Part shown: one piece after another, positions 9,488-18,404 of the stretch
Numbering within the stretch: the first letter of the stretch is position 1
Layout: the number at the start of each line of letters is the position of its first letter
NCBI GenBank assembly: GCA_030685235.1
Contig: MU839081.1
Coordinates: forward strand, 248,001 to 312,000
Source of the DNA: Copromyces sp. CBS 386.78
Lineage: Eukaryota > Ascomycota > Sordariomycetes > Sordariales > Sordariaceae
Length of the DNA stretch: 64,000 nt
Direction: 5' to 3'
Translations under genes and position numbers: made by a program
The notes under the pieces: generated by a model
Databases searched by the model: none
Told to the model about the DNA's origin: nothing
The model's input: the letters and a program-made list of their open reading frames with translations, nothing else

Positions 9488-10367
9488 GTTGATGATGACG
9501 TCTAGAAGTCTGAGAGTCTAGAAATCTGTTGGGAAATGAAGAATGAGAGAAAAAAAAAGGGGGGGTGGACCAGGAAAAAGCGAATGACGGGAAGAACCAA
9601 GAACAGAGCAAGAGAGGGAAGAAAAAGATGAGGAAATTTGGTGCAAAGAGTGGATATAAGTTGGATATCGAACAAAGGCCAGAAAAGGACATGTCACGGT
9701 GCCGCGTGTAGTCGGACGTTGATGAAGTGTCTTGCAGAATTGACCAAGTGAAGGGAGACAACGGGAGGGCACGGTTGAAGGAAGATGCGACGAACAGTGG
9801 CTTAGTTTCTGGGCCTGGTGGCCCGCCTTGGCATACGGGTCTGTCTGTGCAACTGTGAATGGAACCAAGCACTGACGATGTCCACTGAAACAACTGCTTG
9901 AGGAACTGGCTCGGGTTTCTTGCGCTAAAAGGTAACCCGAGCTTGGCAGTGGCGGGCAGCTGCCAGGATCGTGCCAAGCGAAATGGGAATACATACCAGT
10001 ATCAACCTCTCGTCGACGTCGAGCACCTGGTCAACATGGAAAGAGAAAACGGAGATATCGGATAATACATAGAAAGGTTAAGCTGTTGCAAAAAGCCCAT
10101 GTCAAGTTGAATTGCGGAATCAAGAAATGCCAAGTCTGTCAATTTACAGTGTCCCCCAGACACCAACGGCCTTAAAGTAGCTGCCATGCAATGCTCTGCA
10201 CTGGAGCCTCCCAGCTCGAGTTGAGCAAGGTGCAGTGCATTCAATACCTTGGTAGATATTTTTTGGAAATCTTCCGAACCCAACCTGAAGTGGTAATTTC
10301 TTTCCTTCAGGGGCAATTGGGCACCTTCGATTACCTTTAGCGTACCGTATTTAGGTACCTTGTAGGT

Positions 10368-11486
10368 ATGTTTCCCGAAAGCACCTCCAACCACCCATCT
10401 TCGACTGGACAAGACCTTCCACTTCCTGCCATATCTTGCCAGAAATGGAACTCTCAACCTACCACGCCTTCTGCCACCGACGTCTCTTCTCTCAGCGACG
10501 AGAAAATGTCTCCATTTATTTTCGACTTTGGTTAATGTTGTCTTTTCAGGCCCCGACCAGCGACACGGCAATCTCATCCATTTCAACCCGCACCTCGCAA
10601 GCCCCCAGATAGATACGATCACGCCCAGTCATCCAGCAATGCTGATCCCACTCCCTCTACCACGCCCAGAATCGTCGAGTCGTCCAACACTCCAGGTCGT
10701 TCCCCCAATCCTTCTTCTACTCCGGTCGTCAGCCCTAACCTCGATGAATATTCCGATGCTGAAGCCGAGAGTAGCGCCAGATAAAGGCAGAGAGAAATGG
10801 AGGAAGGAAGAGTAGACTAAGAAGACGATCGATACAGCAGTGTGCTTGGACTTTGATTGCAGCTTAGGTTTGGCGGGGATAAAGGCCGTTGACCCAAGGT
10901 ATAGCCGACGGATACAATACCAGGCTCGACTCAAAGCAACCTGAGTAATCAAAATTCTGCACTCGACCTCCCCATCGATCCTGCGCTCGACATCCTTCAG
11001 CAACCAGGCGAGCGAGACAGAAACAAGAAGGCCTCAGCGCAAGGATATAATGCCTACCACGAGGGACAAAAGGAATCCGAGGATTTTCATCCACTCCAGG
11101 AGCGCCCAGATACTAGCCCGTCATTGTCTGCTTCATCGTCCGGGCTTGAAGGCGCCAAGTTGCATCAGGCCTTGCTTGGGTTCACCAACTAGGTCGCGCG
11201 CATGAGTGCCAACAAACCAGAACCCTCAAATCTCAGGTCCTTGCTCATCAGATTGCTACGGGAGTTCGTCAAGGACTAGGGCTGGCTGGCCCAAGCCTGA
11301 ACGCCAGTCTCTTGACGATAGCACACACTTCGCTCGTGCACATACAAGACTGTTGGCGTTTTTGCAAAAGGCATGGTTATTTCCGACACAGAGCGTATGG
11401 TTTTGGCCCATATGGCACGAGGGCAGGGCGTTATGGAAGGGATCAAGTTTCTCTACGAGCAATTCAGTAGCGTCCTTTGCTCCTGA
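10368..11486 (+). pseudogene. Decayed Ser/Pro-rich gene
   Basis: ATG at 10368 opens a coding-like frame (MFPESTSNHPSSTGQ ... DEKMSPFIFDF) that ends at 10530 beside an acceptor-like TTTTCAG only 19 bases later, too short for an intron. The next coding-like frame (APTSDTAISSISTRTSQAPR) is broken at about 10612 by a four-base tandem duplication (AGATAGATAC where AGATAC would keep the frame) and continues as YDHAQSSSNADPTPS to NLDEYSDAEAESSAR and a stop at 10784. Further open, coding-like blocks lie at 10941-11192 (Gln/Glu/Ser-rich) and 11343-11486 (TVGVFAKGMVISDTERMVL). The whole reads as one eroded gene of a low-complexity protein. No domain recognised. Confidence 0.45.
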
Positions 11487-12958
11487 AGCCGCATAATAAG
11501 CAATGATAGCGGAGGAATATGGCGTTGGCGTTTGGCGTTGGAGTTCGGCATTTGGCGTCGGAGCTAGAATTCATCCCTCATGAACCTGGGACCATGAAAC
11601 CAACATGTATATCAACAGCGAGGGAGTTGACGGCGTGCCCGCTATAGACTGGGAAGTTCATATGCAGTAACCTCTTTGTTGTCCCTTTCCACTTTACGTG
11701 ATTTCCTGCTACTCGTTGAGCACCCCAGCTACGACAACACAAGTTCATTATTCGCTCTACACGTATGTAGGGTACCAAATTCACCCTGGCCTTGACCGTC
11801 ATAGGTTATCCCCAACCTACTGTTTCACCGCTGTTTACGTACCTAGATGGACAATGGCCAGCTTATATAGACAATCGTGGCTAGATTTCCTAGCCTTCGA
11901 TGGCCAACTCCTCACTGACCAAAGCAGTGGCTCTGCTGGCAGTGGCTACCACAGCAGGGCTGCCAGAAACAAACCAGCCCGGTTCTGAAACCTAACGACT
12001 GAAACTACGTTCACGGTACATCGACTCGTATTGCTCTCTCCCCAGAGATAGTAAGTTTTGCGTAACGAAAGCCAGCTGCCTAATACCGTCTTCCCCGCCC
12101 TCCCTTCCTTTCCTCCCGGCCCGTCGAAAATCCGTGCCGGCCCTTGACGCGCACTCACTGCCCGCCCTTCCGTCACTGGCACTCCCCGCGCCTTCCAATT
12201 TGAGAAACTACCTCTACCTTCTGTTTACCCCTAGCCCTAAGCTGCCCTCGTTTCTGTTCCTGTTACCCCTCCCACAACCTTTCGTCAGGCTCACACACAA
12301 AAGAAAACCCAACTTTTTTCTCTCCAGGTTGCCCTTCCACCCTCACTCCCCCTCCTCTTCTTCTTCCCCACCATCATCTCCCTTCTCGTCACAACGAGAG
12401 ACACACCTCCAAGTACCATGCCCACTCTACACAGTCGCTTCCTCCTTCTCTCAACTTACCTCATCGCCGCCATCTTCATTCTTCTCCTTACGAGAGTTAT
12501 ACTTCTCTCACTCCATCCACTTAATCTCCCGCCGTTTGCTCGCTCTCGCGCAAATATCAAGATTGCAAGCAATCAAGCAAAGTGAGGTGATAGCCGCGTC
12601 AGTGGCGGCCATACAGCCACGCACCACGAAGTCGTGAGTAACTTCCTGCCCTTATGACATCCTCACACCATCACTCGCAAGGCATCAACTTGACCACGCG
12701 CGTTCTCCTTACCCCATCGTACCTAGAGGTATATACAGACCTTCTGTTGCGATCTCTCGCCTCGTCATCAAGAGACGCACATGTAGCTGACACGCAAAAA
12801 AATAGGCGAAAGAAGGTCTGAGATACCAGAAGTGCTTCTCTCTCTTCCGTACCTTACCAAACAAAAAGCAATCATCACATCCACCATCCACCATCAACAC
12901 TTCCTCACCATTCTTCGTCGATGCTTGCGTTCAAGAACGTCACCTCGCTCACCTTCTT
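11487..12958. other. Gene-poor stretch before mosaic B
   Basis: Tandem GGCGTTTGGCGTT-like words at 11520-11560. 12100-12560 is strongly pyrimidine-rich, like a promoter and 5' leader. Within it an ATG at 12418 opens a 55-codon hydrophobic peptide (MPTLHSRFLLLSTYLIAAIF...) ending at 12585; it may be a real micropeptide or leader, but nothing decides it. Confidence 0.35.
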
Positions 12959-13000
12959 CCTTGCTCAACCTCTCTACTAGGTAGTAGAGGTTGAGCAAGG
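12959..13000. repeat. Perfect inverted repeat (hairpin) left of mosaic B
   Basis: CCTTGCTCAACCTCT (12959-12973) is followed at 12986-13000 by its exact reverse complement. The 12-base spacer CTACTAGGTAGT contains CTAC..GTAG, which extends the stem by four more pairs around a three-base loop with one bulged T. The hairpin could be a transposon terminus, a relic of a snap-back duplication or a transcript structure. Confidence 0.85.
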
Positions 13001-13267
13001 ATTGCATTCGCCCTTGCCGCATAGAGGTAACATCACCACCACCGGGCGGAGTGAGGTGGTTTCAAGTCATCAACAGCGACTCCCCATCTACACAACTTGT
13101 AAGTATCCCCTCGCCCTTGAAACCCCCTCAGGCCTTTCTCATTCCTCGTCTTTGCGCGGATCATGTCCACGTCTCATCCTTCCGACCCCGCCGTAGATAA
13201 ATCATTCTTCACCATTTCTCTCCTCGTTTTCAATATGACACACTTCTGACACTCAAACCTTCACAGT

Positions 13268-13302
13268 TCATTTTTGAGGCCTTCTTCAATGCCGAGGAGG
13301 AG
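13268..13302 (+). pseudogene. EAFFNAEEE fragment (mosaic B)
   Basis: Immediately after an acceptor-like CACAG this piece reads FIFEAFFNAEEE. The 27 bases encoding EAFFNAEEE match the minus-strand copy in mosaic A (3540-3566) almost exactly, and then the two diverge abruptly at about 13303. Confidence 0.55.
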
Positions 13303-13313
13303 AGCGTTCTCTC

Positions 13314-13439
13314 CCCAAGCCCAAGGTTCTCGACGCCCCCAAGGGGAAGAAGGGTAGTTCCCTTACTCATCATCAGAAGCCTGATCCCTCCGGTGGCAAG
13401 AAGAAGAAGCGCAAGGCCAACACTACAATTTTGGATTAA
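13314..13439 (+). pseudogene. Basic C-terminal fragment (mosaic B)
   Basis: Open for 41 codons then TAA: PKPKVLDAPKGKKG, then a Ser/His/Pro stretch and GGKKKKRKANTTILD. It has the look of the natural C-terminus of a nuclear or nucleolar protein, with a Lys-rich run that could be a nuclear localisation signal. The frame differs from the preceding EAFFNAEEE piece. Downstream (13540-13640) another exon end (GGTGCTGATGCCCCAAA/GTAAGT) with an intron-like stretch follows. Sources not recognised. Confidence 0.45.
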
Positions 13440-13750
13440 GCTGCGTTTCCACTGCGGCGCATCTCTATGCACTGGACTTCAAAAGGATCCAGTCAGCTGC
13501 GATGCGTCCGACAAAAGCGAGGAGAATAGGAGGAGCGCTTGAATGAGATGATGGGTGCTGATGCCCCAAAGTAAGTCTTTCCAACCGTTACTGTCTGATG
13601 TAAATGTAGGTTGTACTAACATTAACTCCAGTCCAGTCCTCGCACTTTCTCTAGATTCTCACTCGAGTGTCACCAGCCATATCGAGCATCTCCAACACTT
13701 CTAGCCCCAACGGCCACGGAAATCAGCATGAGCTCTCTTCCAACCTCTGC

Positions 13751-13878
13751 CCTCACCCAGCAGATCTACATCCCTAAGGTAACGATGTGGTTGGCGCCAT
13801 CATTGGAAAGGGTGGACAGAAGATCAACGAGATCAGACAGATCTCTGGCAGTGTGATCAAGATTAATGAACCCTTCCA
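13751..13878 (+). pseudogene. KH-domain fragment (mosaic B)
   Basis: LTQQIYIPK is followed, after a frame change at about 13780, by VVGAIIGKGGQKINEIRQ and ISGSVIKINEP. This is the GxxG-loop half of a KH domain (GKGG) with high similarity to the last KH of fungal poly(C)-binding/Hek2/Pbp2-like proteins. Only about 40 residues of a 350-500 residue parent are present, and the sequence turns at once into unrelated DNA (Gln/Arg then Ala/Val-rich). Confidence 0.8.
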
Positions 13879-13997
13879 AGCACAGCAACTTGCTCAGCGG
13901 AACAGTCGCAATCCAGCCGTACTCGTCGTAGACGTTGGCCCACGAGCTGTTGTTGACCTCGGCCTTTTCACCGCAACCGCAACCGTCATTTTTGGCC

Positions 13998-14150
13998 GTT
14001 GAGCAATACACAAACGAGGAGCTTGCCGCTTGGATCGCCGAGCGCAGAGCTAACTGGCCATCCAAAGCCAAAGTCGCTGCCAAGAAAGCTGCTGTCAAGG
14101 CACAGAAAGCTGACGCAAAGGCCGCAGATGAAAAGTTTCTCGCCAGAGCT
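13998..14150 (+). pseudogene. NUFIP1-like fragment (mosaic B)
   Basis: VEQYTNEELAAWIAERRANW then PSKAKVAAKKAAVKAQKADAK matches the NUFIP1/Rsa1-type core (xxEExxxWIxERKxxxPTxxxI-xxK), the peptide with which NUFIP1 contacts box C/D snoRNP assembly factors. About 50 residues only; what precedes and follows is from other sources. Confidence 0.6.
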
Positions 14151-14225
14151 CAAGCGAGCGTTCATCTCCCAGCACAATCCAAGCGGACGGCCAGATTGCA
14201 CTGCCGCACACTCTCGCCGCAGTGC

Positions 14226-14540
14226 GGTTCCTCTGTTGCTACTACCTTGCCAGTTACCCAGCTGGATAGCATGTCTGCTTGAGGACCCCGAGGGCAAGTC
14301 AACCAAGGAGCATGGTCCCCGCAGCCGCGCTCAACCTCGGCCGGTCTCTGCTCAGCCTCACGATGAGACTGCTTGGATCCATGTTGGATCCGTTATTTCC
14401 AGCCCAGAAGCCGCTACATATCCTTTCCCTTCTCGATCGCCGTTACGGACTCATGGGACGATGTTGGGCACTCCATTCTCGGCATCCCGTTCGTACGGAT
14501 ATGGCCAACCGACATACAGGCAACAGTCCAGAGGGGGGCC
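14226..14540 (+). pseudogene. SSVATT piece and unassigned coding-like pieces (mosaic B)
   Basis: 14226-14273 encodes SSVATTLPVTQLDS, homologous to the minus-strand piece in mosaic A. After LLEDPEGKSTKEHGPRSR-type sequence (14282-14340) comes a frame with DETAWIHVGSVISSPEAATY and SASRSYGYGQPTYRQQ. These segments have coding character but change source or frame at least twice; I cannot assign them. Confidence 0.45.
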
Positions 14541-14643
14541 GGGGATGTTGATGACCCAGAATGATGCTCGCGTTGCCGCCGACGAAATCGGGTTTTTGGC
14601 TGAGGAGGAAGCGGGTGACAACGCTTCTTGTTCCGTACCGTAG
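14541..14643 (+). repeat. C-terminal tail repeat, copy 1 in mosaic B
   Basis: Encodes [20 protein letters not shown] then [16 protein letters not shown] and a stop. Compared with mosaic A (3429-3566, minus strand) the ends match but the central VALVNEPL is replaced. It precedes the GSK3 piece. Confidence 0.6.
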
Positions 14644-14647
14644 ACTT

Positions 14648-14776
14648 GTCCCAGAGACCGTTTACCGAGCCTCGAGGTTCTTCAACAAGATGAAGACCAC
14701 TATGCCGATCTTGGAAGTCAAGCTCTATACCTACCAGCCGTTCAGGGCTTTGGCATATATCCACTCGCAAGGAATC
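14648..14776 (+). pseudogene. GSK3-family kinase fragment (mosaic B)
   Basis: [20 protein letters not shown] followed by [20 protein letters not shown] and QGI is the end of the N-lobe and start of the C-lobe of fungal glycogen synthase kinase 3 (usual VPETVYRxxRxF..K..MP...KLYxYQLFRxLAYIHS). The Leu of YQLF is Pro here. In a real kinase the next residues are CHRDIKPQN; here the sequence switches exactly after QGI into a second copy of the tail repeat. The 129-base piece keeps its frame throughout and is the most confidently identified fragment in the mosaic. Confidence 0.85.
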
Positions 14777-14862
14777 TGGATGATGCTAGCGTTGCCGCCA
14801 ACGGACAAGTGTTTTTGGCCAAGGAGCGGGAAGCAGATGACAACGCTTCTTGTTCCGTAGAC
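14777..14862 (+). repeat. C-terminal tail repeat, copy 2 in mosaic B
   Basis: A direct repeat of about 85 bases of 14557-14643 (GATGATGCT-GCGTTGCCGCC ... GACAACGCTTCTTGTTCCGTA) with about 80% identity by eye. It abuts the GSK3 piece on its left. Having the same module on both sides of the GSK3 fragment suggests it marks joins, or that the GSK3 piece was inserted into a duplicated module. Confidence 0.65.
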
Positions 14863-14932
14863 AGCCCGCGGGAGATGACGGCAGCTCCTGCTGCGACGGT
14901 CGAGGTGCCTTGTGTCGCCCTCTACAACACAA

Positions 14933-15098
14933 GAGCCTGCGAAGAAAAAGATCGACTGGCCAGAATCTGTTCGCAACTACGTCCAGCGTTCTTTCCAGAC
15001 TTCCAACCTAGATCCATCGGTCACCCGCGCCGAAATGGAAGCCAAGCTCAAGGAAACCATCTCGTACGCGAACGACCAAAACAGGGCGAAGACTGACA
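14933..15098 (+). pseudogene. THP3/LENG8-like SAC3-family fragment (mosaic B)
   Basis: EPAKKKIDWPESVRNYVQRS then FQTSNLDPSVTRAEMEAKL and KETISYANDQN match the motif that precedes the SAC3/GANP domain in Thp3/LENG8-type mRNA-export and splicing proteins (K-x-x-WPxSVRxYVxRxF ... VxRxxxExxLKExI). The piece keeps its frame for about 55 codons and then ends in unrelated sequence with stops. The parent has over 500 residues. Confidence 0.6.
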
Positions 15099-15400
15099 CC
15101 ATCGGTGGACTCTTTGTTGCGAGGGAGTCGTGGGCAGCATGGCTTTATGGCGGCTTGCTTGCTCCTTAACGTGTCAAAAATGCAACAAAGCAGCCGAGCC
15201 AAAGCCGGCCCCCAAGCCAAGAAGCCATGCTGCCCAGTCCGATACCTCTTCTAAGAGGTGGAGCGGGCGTGTTGAGTTCCACAGGAGAACCATTCACTCA
15301 TGACCTCCCCGGCCGGAGTATCATGATCAATGACCAAACCCCTAGCCGGAGTACTATCGCAATCCGGTCCGGTGGACGCCCCGGCTCACTCACGGGCAGA

Positions 15401-15443
15401 ATGCAGCCACACGTCTTCTTCGCAACGCATTTCACGACTATTG
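15401..15443 (+). pseudogene. MutS ATPase C-terminal fragment (mosaic B)
   Basis: MQPHVFFATHFTTI contains the FATHF word that follows the Walker B region in MutS homologues and ends at a donor (ATTG/GTAAGT). An intron-like stretch with a CGTAACAG end follows to about 15498. Since the Walker A piece of a MutS protein is in mosaic A, both mosaics may have sampled the same parent gene; that is inference. Confidence 0.55.
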
Positions 15444-15664
15444 GTAAGTTCGGTGTAAGCCCTCCCCTTTCATTCACCGCTAACGGCAATCGTAACAGCT
15501 GGACTTTTGAACAGATGCTACCACCGCCGCCGTTGAATGGGAACGACGAGCTACTGCACCTCGAAGGGAGTCTGTTGGAGGTCGCGAAAGACGACGACGA
15601 AAGGGGCATGATTCTAGAGTTGTCTATAAACGGAAAAGGAGAAAACGGAAACCAGGCAGCCTAA

Positions 15665-16067
15665 ATAGGCGGACACGGGCGGTCCAGAGTACGGGCTTCC
15701 AACACGGGATCTAGGTAGAATAGGAGAAACGACCAAAAATATCATGGTTTCGAGAAACTCGTGTGAATTTGAAAGAAACCCCTTACTGGGGGCATGCAGG
15801 TGTTGGTCCACCTGAATTCACATGGAATGCATGAAGCAGCACATGCAAGTAGCACCTTCCCCTCCACATCGACTTTCCAGTGTTCCCCACTGTCAGGGAA
15901 ATCGCCAATTTCTCGCCGTCGCTCTTTCCCATTTCCACTTGTTTCCCATGCAGTGAGATTTTGATTGATTCAGTGGACAACATCTTCCTTCCTTCCTTCC
16001 CTTCCGTCCTGCCCCTCCAAAACAAAGTACTACAGCAGCTGCCTTGCCTTCCACCCCACTTGCCAGG
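15665..16067. other. Intergenic stretch
   Basis: Holds a short CTTCCTTCCTTCC repeat near 15985 and otherwise nothing I can name. Confidence 0.4.
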
Positions 16068-17234
16068 TTAAGTTATGTTGCTTGAGCGGATGGTGGTACA
16101 TACGGTAGTACCTTTGCCTGTTCCTTTGCAACAAAAAAAGCACGGTTGGCGCAGTTCCTGTCCCCCCAGCCAGGTTCTTTCCTTACTCCTCCCCCTCCCA
16201 AAACACCGCATCCCAACTCTCATCCTTCCCACCTTGCCTACAGGTACTTCCCCCTCTCCCCCTTGCACACAAGGTAAACAAGCCATTCCCACGTCTCCCA
16301 CCAGACACGGCGCGTTGAGTTGCCGATAACGCAGGTAAGTTCCCCAGCATGCTCGGCCCATGCGGAGAAAGGGATCCGAGTAGTGGTAAGGGTGCATGTG
16401 GAGGCACCAGAATGTTCCACCTCTTCCTGCAGTTGGCCATGTGTCTGCAGCAGAGAGGGTGGTACCGTTGTGGAAAGGGGATGGAGGTTTCCAGATACAT
16501 TGTTGCCCTTGACAACCGGTGGTGAGGTTGCTTGTCTTGCAAATTGCATCTTGCAGCTCTGCCGCCTCTGCTCCCCCCATTCCAGTCGTGTCCGCACTAG
16601 GAGCTGGCAGAGAACACCCACCACAACCAACCACCACCCCGACCCCCGTCGCCAAAAAGACACCCCCCGTCGCCTCAGCAGGAACAGGGTAGACGACCCA
16701 TGTGTTTTCGCTTGTCATGACAAAGCTTGTTATTGTTGTTTCCTCTTGTTTCCCTTCCTCTCTCTTCACTCTCTTCTCCTCCTCTCCTTCTACAACCTCC
16801 TTTTGCGTCGACATGGTTCCGCGCTCCATGTCCGTATCCGTGTCTACTAGATACCGCCTCCTCTCCACCCAAGTAACGCTACTAACCACCGACTCCAAGA
16901 CCGTAGTTGACCATGACGAATCAAGGGCGTTCTCCCAAGAAAAAGCAGCCAAGCCAGGCCAAGGCTCGTAAGTGGTGACCGTCATGGTAGTGATAAGCGA
17001 CAAGATGTGTGGGAACATGTGCAAGACCGGGGAGATGGTGGTTAGAGTTGTTGAGGAGATCTTGGTTGCTGTATAAGTGGTTGTTTGGCTTATTGTTGGT
17101 GTCTGTATTGGCCTTGTCGAGGCGGCGGCGGCGGTAAAGTTGGGGAGGGCATCACCGGATGTGGCGAAGAGGACTGGTATTGTTATTGGAAAGTGTATGA
17201 TAGAACGATGACGATGCTGTTTGCAAGGCATCAT
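16068..17234 (-). CDS. Hypothetical Thr/Ser-rich protein
   Basis: A 388-codon uninterrupted minus-strand frame. A hydrophobic segment near residues 13-24 (IIHFPITIPVLFA) could be a signal sequence, followed by a Thr/Ser-rich stretch (QTPTISQTTTYTATKISSTT) of the sort found in secreted or GPI-anchored fungal proteins. A charged Glu/Lys stretch (about 150-170) interrupts it, then Gly/Cys-rich sequence. The final third is Cys/Trp-rich and less convincing; an unrecognised intron may change the true C-terminus (a GT at about 16335 and AG near 16310 are candidates). No known domain. The length makes chance unlikely but not impossible. Confidence 0.4.
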   Translation of the reverse strand: MMPCKQHRHRSIIHFPITIPVLFATSGDALPNFTAAAASTRPIQTPTISQTTTYTATKISSTTLTTISPVLHMFPHILSLITTMTVTTYEPWPGLAAFSWENALDSSWSTTVLESVVSSVTWVERRRYLVDTDTDMERGTMSTQKEVVEGEEEKRVKREEGKQEETTITSFVMTSENTWVVYPVPAEATGGVFLATGVGVVVGCGGCSLPAPSADTTGMGGAEAAELQDAICKTSNLTTGCQGQQCIWKPPSPFHNGTTLSAADTWPTAGRGGTFWCLHMHPYHYSDPFLRMGRACWGTYLRYRQLNAPCLVGDVGMACLPCVQGGEGEVPVGKVGRMRVGMRCFGRGRSKERTWLGGQELRQPCFFCCKGTGKGTTVCTTIRSSNIT

Positions 17235-18404
17235 GATTGATACGGGTGCTGGGTTTTCTCGTAAACTGGGCTAAGAGCAGCTGCAGCTGGATCGAGACAC
17301 TCCGCAGGAAGGAAACAAAGCGAGCATTATTTTTCAAGGACCTTAGGACGGAAAGTCAGCGAGCCCTGCCTGGAGAGTATCATTCCGTATTCCTAGAAGT
17401 GGCCAAATCGGCTCGCTCGTTGTGTCACCCATCAAATTGAATTTAACCGGAGGGCAATTTACCACATTGTCATCTTCCTCGTTGGAGGTGGTGTGAGGGT
17501 AATCACTACACTTGATGATACTTGCACATGGCTACAATCCTCACGTTATGCGAGTGGCAGTCATTCACTAGCAAGGGGAGACATTTTATTGATCCAACGA
17601 GAGAAGACCATCTTTATATTCATTTACTGTCACCATATTGTGACGTGACGTATCTCAAGTCAGCGAGTGTTGGTTGCCCAGCTTGTGCCCATAGGTATCC
17701 ATGCCCATGTCCATCCTCCCAATGCTTCCCCATTCCTTTCCCAAAGACCCCTGAAACCCCTTTCCATGACGCTTTATACATCAGCGAGTGTAAATATCAA
17801 AAAAGTCAAATCCTAACGAGAGAACGCCATTCCATGACCCCCTTTTCCCCTATGCTCCATGTCCCCGTCCTCTTACCCCAAAAGCCCCTATGATCCGATG
17901 CCCATGTACCTTCAGCCAAATCAAACTCCTAACCGTCTCCAATTGTCTCCTGTACCCCGCGTCCCCTTAAATGCTTTTGATGTTTTGTGCTTCGCCTCGG
18001 ATCCAGCTCCCTTGGTCTTCTGAAGAGGCTGTTCTGTTTCTGTGCTTCCATCCGTTTAAGACGTTGTCTATAAGGTATGTATGCTAGTGATATCCTGATC
18101 CAACAAAGTTTCGCCATCGCCCTTGCATTTCTGTTAGTGAGCCCCTTACAACACCTTTCCATGCCATCGTTCTGAAGTACAAATTCGCCATGTATGAGAA
18201 ATCTGATAAGGGAAGCCAAAAATGCCCTATTCACTCCACGCTCAAGCGATTGACAGAAGGAATACATGTCCCAGTAGCCCAAGTTCCGTAACACCAGCCT
18301 GCAAGATAAGTGATGAAAGACTGGAAAGAAAAGCAAAAAAGAAAAAAAAAAAAAGAAAAAAAAGAAAAAAAAAAAAGGGAAAAGACGATGAAGCTAAAGT
18401 TGCG
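17235..18404. other. Intergenic stretch downstream of the transcription factor gene
   Basis: 3' flank of the gene ending at 18405. Contains an A/G-rich low-complexity run at 18332-18382. No gene supported. Confidence 0.4.

Noticed and set aside
9363..9977. 204-codon minus-strand frame
   Set aside because: Covers a pyrimidine-rich leader; Phe/Ser/Pro-rich translation is an artefact of CT runs.
13268..15660. One multidomain gene with KH, kinase and MutS domains
   Set aside because: Each domain is cut to 15-55 residues, frames and sources change abruptly, and catalytic residues are missing. Misassembly remains a formal alternative.
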